In this document: piece after piece, positions 61,773 through 64,000 of the stretch
How the letters are laid out: the number at the start of each line of letters is the position of its first letter
Position numbering within the stretch: the stretch's first letter is position 1
The notes under the pieces: generated by a model
Told to the model about the DNA's origin: nothing
Seen by the model: the letters and a program-made list of their open reading frames with translations, nothing else
Database searches by the model: none
Assembly (NCBI GenBank): GCA_964585545.1
Contig: CAZPDT010000004.1
Span: 124,001 to 188,000, forward strand
Length of the DNA stretch: 64,000 bases
DNA from: Brumimicrobium sp964585545
GTDB taxonomy: Bacteria > Bacteroidota > Bacteroidia > Flavobacteriales_D > Crocinitomicaceae
Direction of reading: 5' to 3'
Translations under genes and position numbers: made by a program

Positions 61773-63569
61773 TTAATCATTCAATTTTAGAACCGCCAAA
61801 AAGGCTTCTTGAGGAACTTCAACCTTTCCTACTTGTCGCATTTTCTTTTTGCCGTCTTTTTGTTTTTGTAACAATTTTCTTTTTCTTGTAATATCCCCTC
61901 CATAACATTTTGCTGTAACATCCTTACGCAACGCCTTAATGGTTTCCCGAGCGATAACTTTAGCTCCAATACTTGCTTGTACTGGAATTTCAAATTGTTG
62001 GCGGGGAATGAGTTCTTTTAATTTTATACAGATTTTTTTCCCTAAATCGAAAGCATTATCGCGATGAATAAGTGCAGAAAGTGCATCTACTTGATCATGA
62101 TTTAGGAGAACATCTAGTTTCACTAAGTCCGACTTTTGATATCCAATTGGGTGATAATCGAAAGAAGCATAACCTCGAGAAACAGATTTTAATCGATCAT
62201 AAAAATCAAATACAATTTCTGCCATTGGCATATTGAAAGTAATTTCAACACGATTTTGAGTTAAATAGATTTGGTTTTTTAATTCCCCCCGTTTCTCAAT
62301 ACACAAGTTCATAATTGCGCCAACATAATCCGATTTTGTAATAATACTGGCTTTAATAAAGGGTTCTTCAATGGTCTCTATAATCGAAGGGTCGGGCAAT
62401 TCAGACGGATTGTTAATTATAATTCTTTCGTCGGGCTCTTTTCGGGTATAACAATAATAAGAAACGTTGGGGACAGTTGTTATTACCGTCATGTTAAATT
62501 CTCGTTCCAATCTTTCTTGGATAATTTCCATGTGAAGCATTCCCAAGAAGCCGCATCGAAAACCAAACCCTAGTGCAGCTGAAGATTCTGGTTCATAAAC
62601 CAGAGAGGAATCATTTAATTGCAATTTTTCCATCGAGTGTCGCAATTCTTCAAAATCATCAGTATCTACTGGATAGATTCCTGCAAATACCATGGGTTTA
62701 ACATCTTCGAAGCCCTTTACGGCCTCTTCACATGGATTATCAAATAGCGTAATTGTTTCTCCTACTTTTATGTCTTTTGCCTGTTTAATTCCCGTTATAA
62801 TGTATCCAACGTCTCCTGTTTTTATAACATCCTTTGGTTGGGGAGACATTTTAAGAATCCCGATTTCTTCTGCAAAATAAGTTTCTCCTGTATTGACAAA
62901 TTGGATTTTATCTCCTTTTCTAATTGTACCATTCATTACTCTAAAGTTGGCAATAACGCCTCTAAAAGAGTTGAAAATAGAGTCAAAAATCATCGCTTGA
63001 AGAGGGGCTTTCGGATTACCTTTAGGTGCGGGAATACGATCAATAATTGCAGCAAGGATTTCTTCCACACCCCAGCCTGTTTTTCCTGATGCAGGTATTA
63101 CATCCGAAGCACTACAGCCAATTAAGTCCACTATTTGATCAGTAACCTCTTCGGGTTCTGCACTTTGCAAATCCATTTTGTTCAAAATGGGAATGATCTC
63201 TAAATCGTGTTCTAAAGCGAGGTATAAATTGGAAATGGTTTGTGCTTCAATGCCTTGTGAGGCATCTACAATAAGAAGAGCTCCTTCACAAGCGGCGATA
63301 GATCGAGAAACCTCGTAGGAAAAGTCAACGTGTCCAGGGGTGTCAATTAAATTAAGTGTATAGTTTTCATTGTTGAACACATATTCCATCTGGATGGCTT
63401 TACTCTTGATAGTAATGCCGCGTTCTCGCTCTAAATCCATATCGTCAAGTGCTTGATTTTGCATATCTCGGTCGGAAATTGTACCAGTAATTTGCAATAA
63501 TCTATCTGCCAAGGTACTTTTACCATGGTCAATATGTGCAATAATACAGAAATTGCGAATGTTCTTCAT
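61773..63569 (-). CDS. lepA: Elongation factor 4 (LepA)
   Basis: A 598-residue translational GTPase. The G1 motif AHIDHGKSTLADRLLQ, G3 DTPGHVDF and G4 NKMD are intact, followed by EF-G-like domains II, III and V and the LepA-specific C-terminal domain (from about 480) ending VEVPQEAFLAVLKL. It acts on 70S ribosomes in translocation/biogenesis under stress. A long leader with a hairpin and U-tract lies in front (see the promoter and hairpin entries). It heads a run lepA - lysE-type - YwqK-type - eptA-type. Confidence 0.96.
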   Translation of the reverse strand: MKNIRNFCIIAHIDHGKSTLADRLLQITGTISDRDMQNQALDDMDLERERGITIKSKAIQMEYVFNNENYTLNLIDTPGHVDFSYEVSRSIAACEGALLIVDASQGIEAQTISNLYLALEHDLEIIPILNKMDLQSAEPEEVTDQIVDLIGCSASDVIPASGKTGWGVEEILAAIIDRIPAPKGNPKAPLQAMIFDSIFNSFRGVIANFRVMNGTIRKGDKIQFVNTGETYFAEEIGILKMSPQPKDVIKTGDVGYIITGIKQAKDIKVGETITLFDNPCEEAVKGFEDVKPMVFAGIYPVDTDDFEELRHSMEKLQLNDSSLVYEPESSAALGFGFRCGFLGMLHMEIIQERLEREFNMTVITTVPNVSYYCYTRKEPDERIIINNPSELPDPSIIETIEEPFIKASIITKSDYVGAIMNLCIEKRGELKNQIYLTQNRVEITFNMPMAEIVFDFYDRLKSVSRGYASFDYHPIGYQKSDLVKLDVLLNHDQVDALSALIHRDNAFDLGKKICIKLKELIPRQQFEIPVQASIGAKVIARETIKALRKDVTAKCYGGDITRKRKLLQKQKDGKKKMRQVGKVEVPQEAFLAVLKLND

Positions 63570-63681
63570 TTACGTTTTTTTGTAGCTATTTATATACGAT
63601 AACATTGAAAATGCGAATTTAATAGAATTCGTTGATTTTTGAATAATTTGTTTACAATAATGAGGGTTTGACAATGTGTTT

Positions 63682-63722
63682 AAAAAACAATTAGAGATGG
63701 AAGCGGGCGCCTCCATCTCTAA
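63682..63722 (-). terminator. Hairpin with U-tract in the lepA leader
   Basis: An 11-bp perfect stem TTAGAGATGGA (63691-63701) / TCCATCTCTAA (63712-63722), with extra inner G-C pairs, closes a GC-rich loop. On the minus strand it is followed by TTGTTTTTTA (63682-63690), the form of an intrinsic terminator. It lies about 40 bases after the predicted start of transcription and 113 bases before lepA. Confidence 0.7.
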
Positions 63723-63754
63723 TTTAACACTACTACTTATGAAACCTAACACTG

Positions 63755-63784
63755 CAAAGTTAAGAAAGAAATAAGTTTAAACAA
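63755..63784 (-). promoter_or_regulatory. Promoter facing the hairpin and lepA
   Basis: On the minus strand TTG (63782-63784), a 19-base spacer and TAACTTTG (63755-63762) match the Bacteroidota consensus. No rightward gene is near it, so it can only serve lepA and/or a short RNA ending at the hairpin. Confidence 0.6.
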
Positions 63785-63934
63785 GAATAAAAACCAACTT
63801 TAATTTTAAAGAATGTTAATTTTAAAGAATGAACCTGAATTCTAATCCCTATTCTAAGACAGCCTTTTTTGAGTTTTGAATGCGTTTGCCTTGTAAAAAT
63901 ACATGAATACAAAGTAAAAGTTCTAAAAATTTAC

Positions 63935-63942
63935 TATATTTG
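63935..63942 (+). promoter_or_regulatory. Candidate -7 element of tRNA-Cys
   Basis: TATATTTG fits TAnnTTTG and lies 13 bases before tRNA-Cys. The -33 element is not clear. Confidence 0.45.
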
Positions 63943-63955
63943 CGCTCCAATAAAT

Positions 63956-64000
63956 GGTCCTGTGGCCGAGTGGTTAGGCAGTGGTCTGCAAAACCATCTA
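63956..64000 (+). tRNA. tRNA-Cys (anticodon GCA), 5' part only
   Basis: GGTCCTG starts the acceptor stem, GGCCGAGTGGTTAGGC forms the D arm, and the anticodon arm has stem GTGGT / ACCAT with loop CTGCAAA (anticodon GCA). The variable loop, T arm and 3' acceptor strand are beyond the window. Confidence 0.88.

Larger units (their letters stand above)
63570..63955. other. 386-bp gap holding the lepA leader and tRNA-Cys upstream region
   Basis: The right part has a promoter and a strong hairpin aimed leftwards at lepA. A family C fragment (CTAATCCCTATTCTAAGACA, 63843-63862) and two copies of ATTCTTTAAAATTAA-like sequence (63790-63825) lie near the middle. No ORF is credible; a 48-codon frame directly abutting lepA (63570-63716) begins inside the hairpin. 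Confidence 0.5.

Noticed and set aside
63570..63716. 48-codon frame directly before lepA (63570-63716, minus strand)
   Set aside because: It starts inside the leader hairpin, has no homology that I recognise and low-complexity codon use.
1..64000. CRISPR array, prophage, rRNA operon or intact insertion sequence
   Set aside because: No regularly spaced direct repeats with unique spacers, no phage structural genes, no rRNA motifs and no transposase ORF were found.

Overview
The window is a gene-dense, AT-rich stretch of a Bacteroidota chromosome, most likely a free-living or marine member of the order Flavobacteriales. The evidence is the gliding/type IX secretion (T9SS) gene sprA directly after ruvA, many secreted proteins with type A or type B (gliding-motility, CHU_C) C-terminal sorting domains, TAnnTTTG-type promoters, tRNA genes without an encoded CCA, and Bacteroidota-typical families (Omp28, DUF6029, peptidase M49 lipoprotein, ELWxxDGT repeats, TPR-HTH regulators). 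The genus cannot be fixed from the sequence alone. I see no prophage, CRISPR array, rRNA operon or intact insertion sequence.

Layout. 1-4 kb: a truncated secreted-protein gene, a MITE-like repeat, tRNA-Ala(GGC), a flavin reductase and a class A PBP. 4-13.5 kb: three large T9SS cargo proteins (one type A, two type B) around a TPR-HTH regulator. 13.7-20 kb: an operon TlpA-like thioredoxin / DUF6029 / Omp28, then two T9SS type A proteins, one carrying an internal thioredoxin-like domain. 20-24 kb: cbpM-cbpA, a repeat-rich gap, a secreted endonuclease I and a sirtuin. 24-34.8 kb: maeB-ruvA-sprA and a GNAT gene. 34.8-42.4 kb: a UDG-family protein, an SBF-like transporter, a small membrane protein, a fatty acid hydroxylase, an MBL hydrolase, an ALDH7-type dehydrogenase and an ELWxxDGT T9SS protein. 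42.7-45.3 kb: metB / trkA-ktrA / SDR. 45.7-50 kb: lipoproteins, an orphan TonB-plug protein and an SPFH protein. 50-57.4 kb: a probable small RNA, an MsbA-like ABC exporter, rbfA, an FtsX-family permease, folD and an M49 peptidase. 57.6-63.6 kb: lepA, lysE-type exporter, a MORN/YwqK repeat protein and a phosphoethanolamine transferase, all leftward. The window ends inside tRNA-Cys(GCA).

Functional picture. The dominant theme is the cell envelope: the SprA translocon component, seven or so likely T9SS substrates, outer-membrane and periplasmic redox proteins, peptidoglycan synthesis, lipid A modification and lipid export. The rest is housekeeping (recombination, translation, folate, methionine, malate metabolism).

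The most interesting signals are outside the ORFs. (1) A family of short intergenic elements shares ends of the form TTAACCC(G/A)-AT-rich. One of them (510-746) has clear 17-bp terminal inverted repeats, and many fragments recur on both strands. (2) A promoter-to-terminator unit without an ORF at about 50,384-50,664 can fold into a long rod with a central bubble; it is a candidate 6S-like RNA. (3) A promoter followed by a strong hairpin and U-tract lies in front of lepA, which could be an attenuator or a separate tiny RNA.
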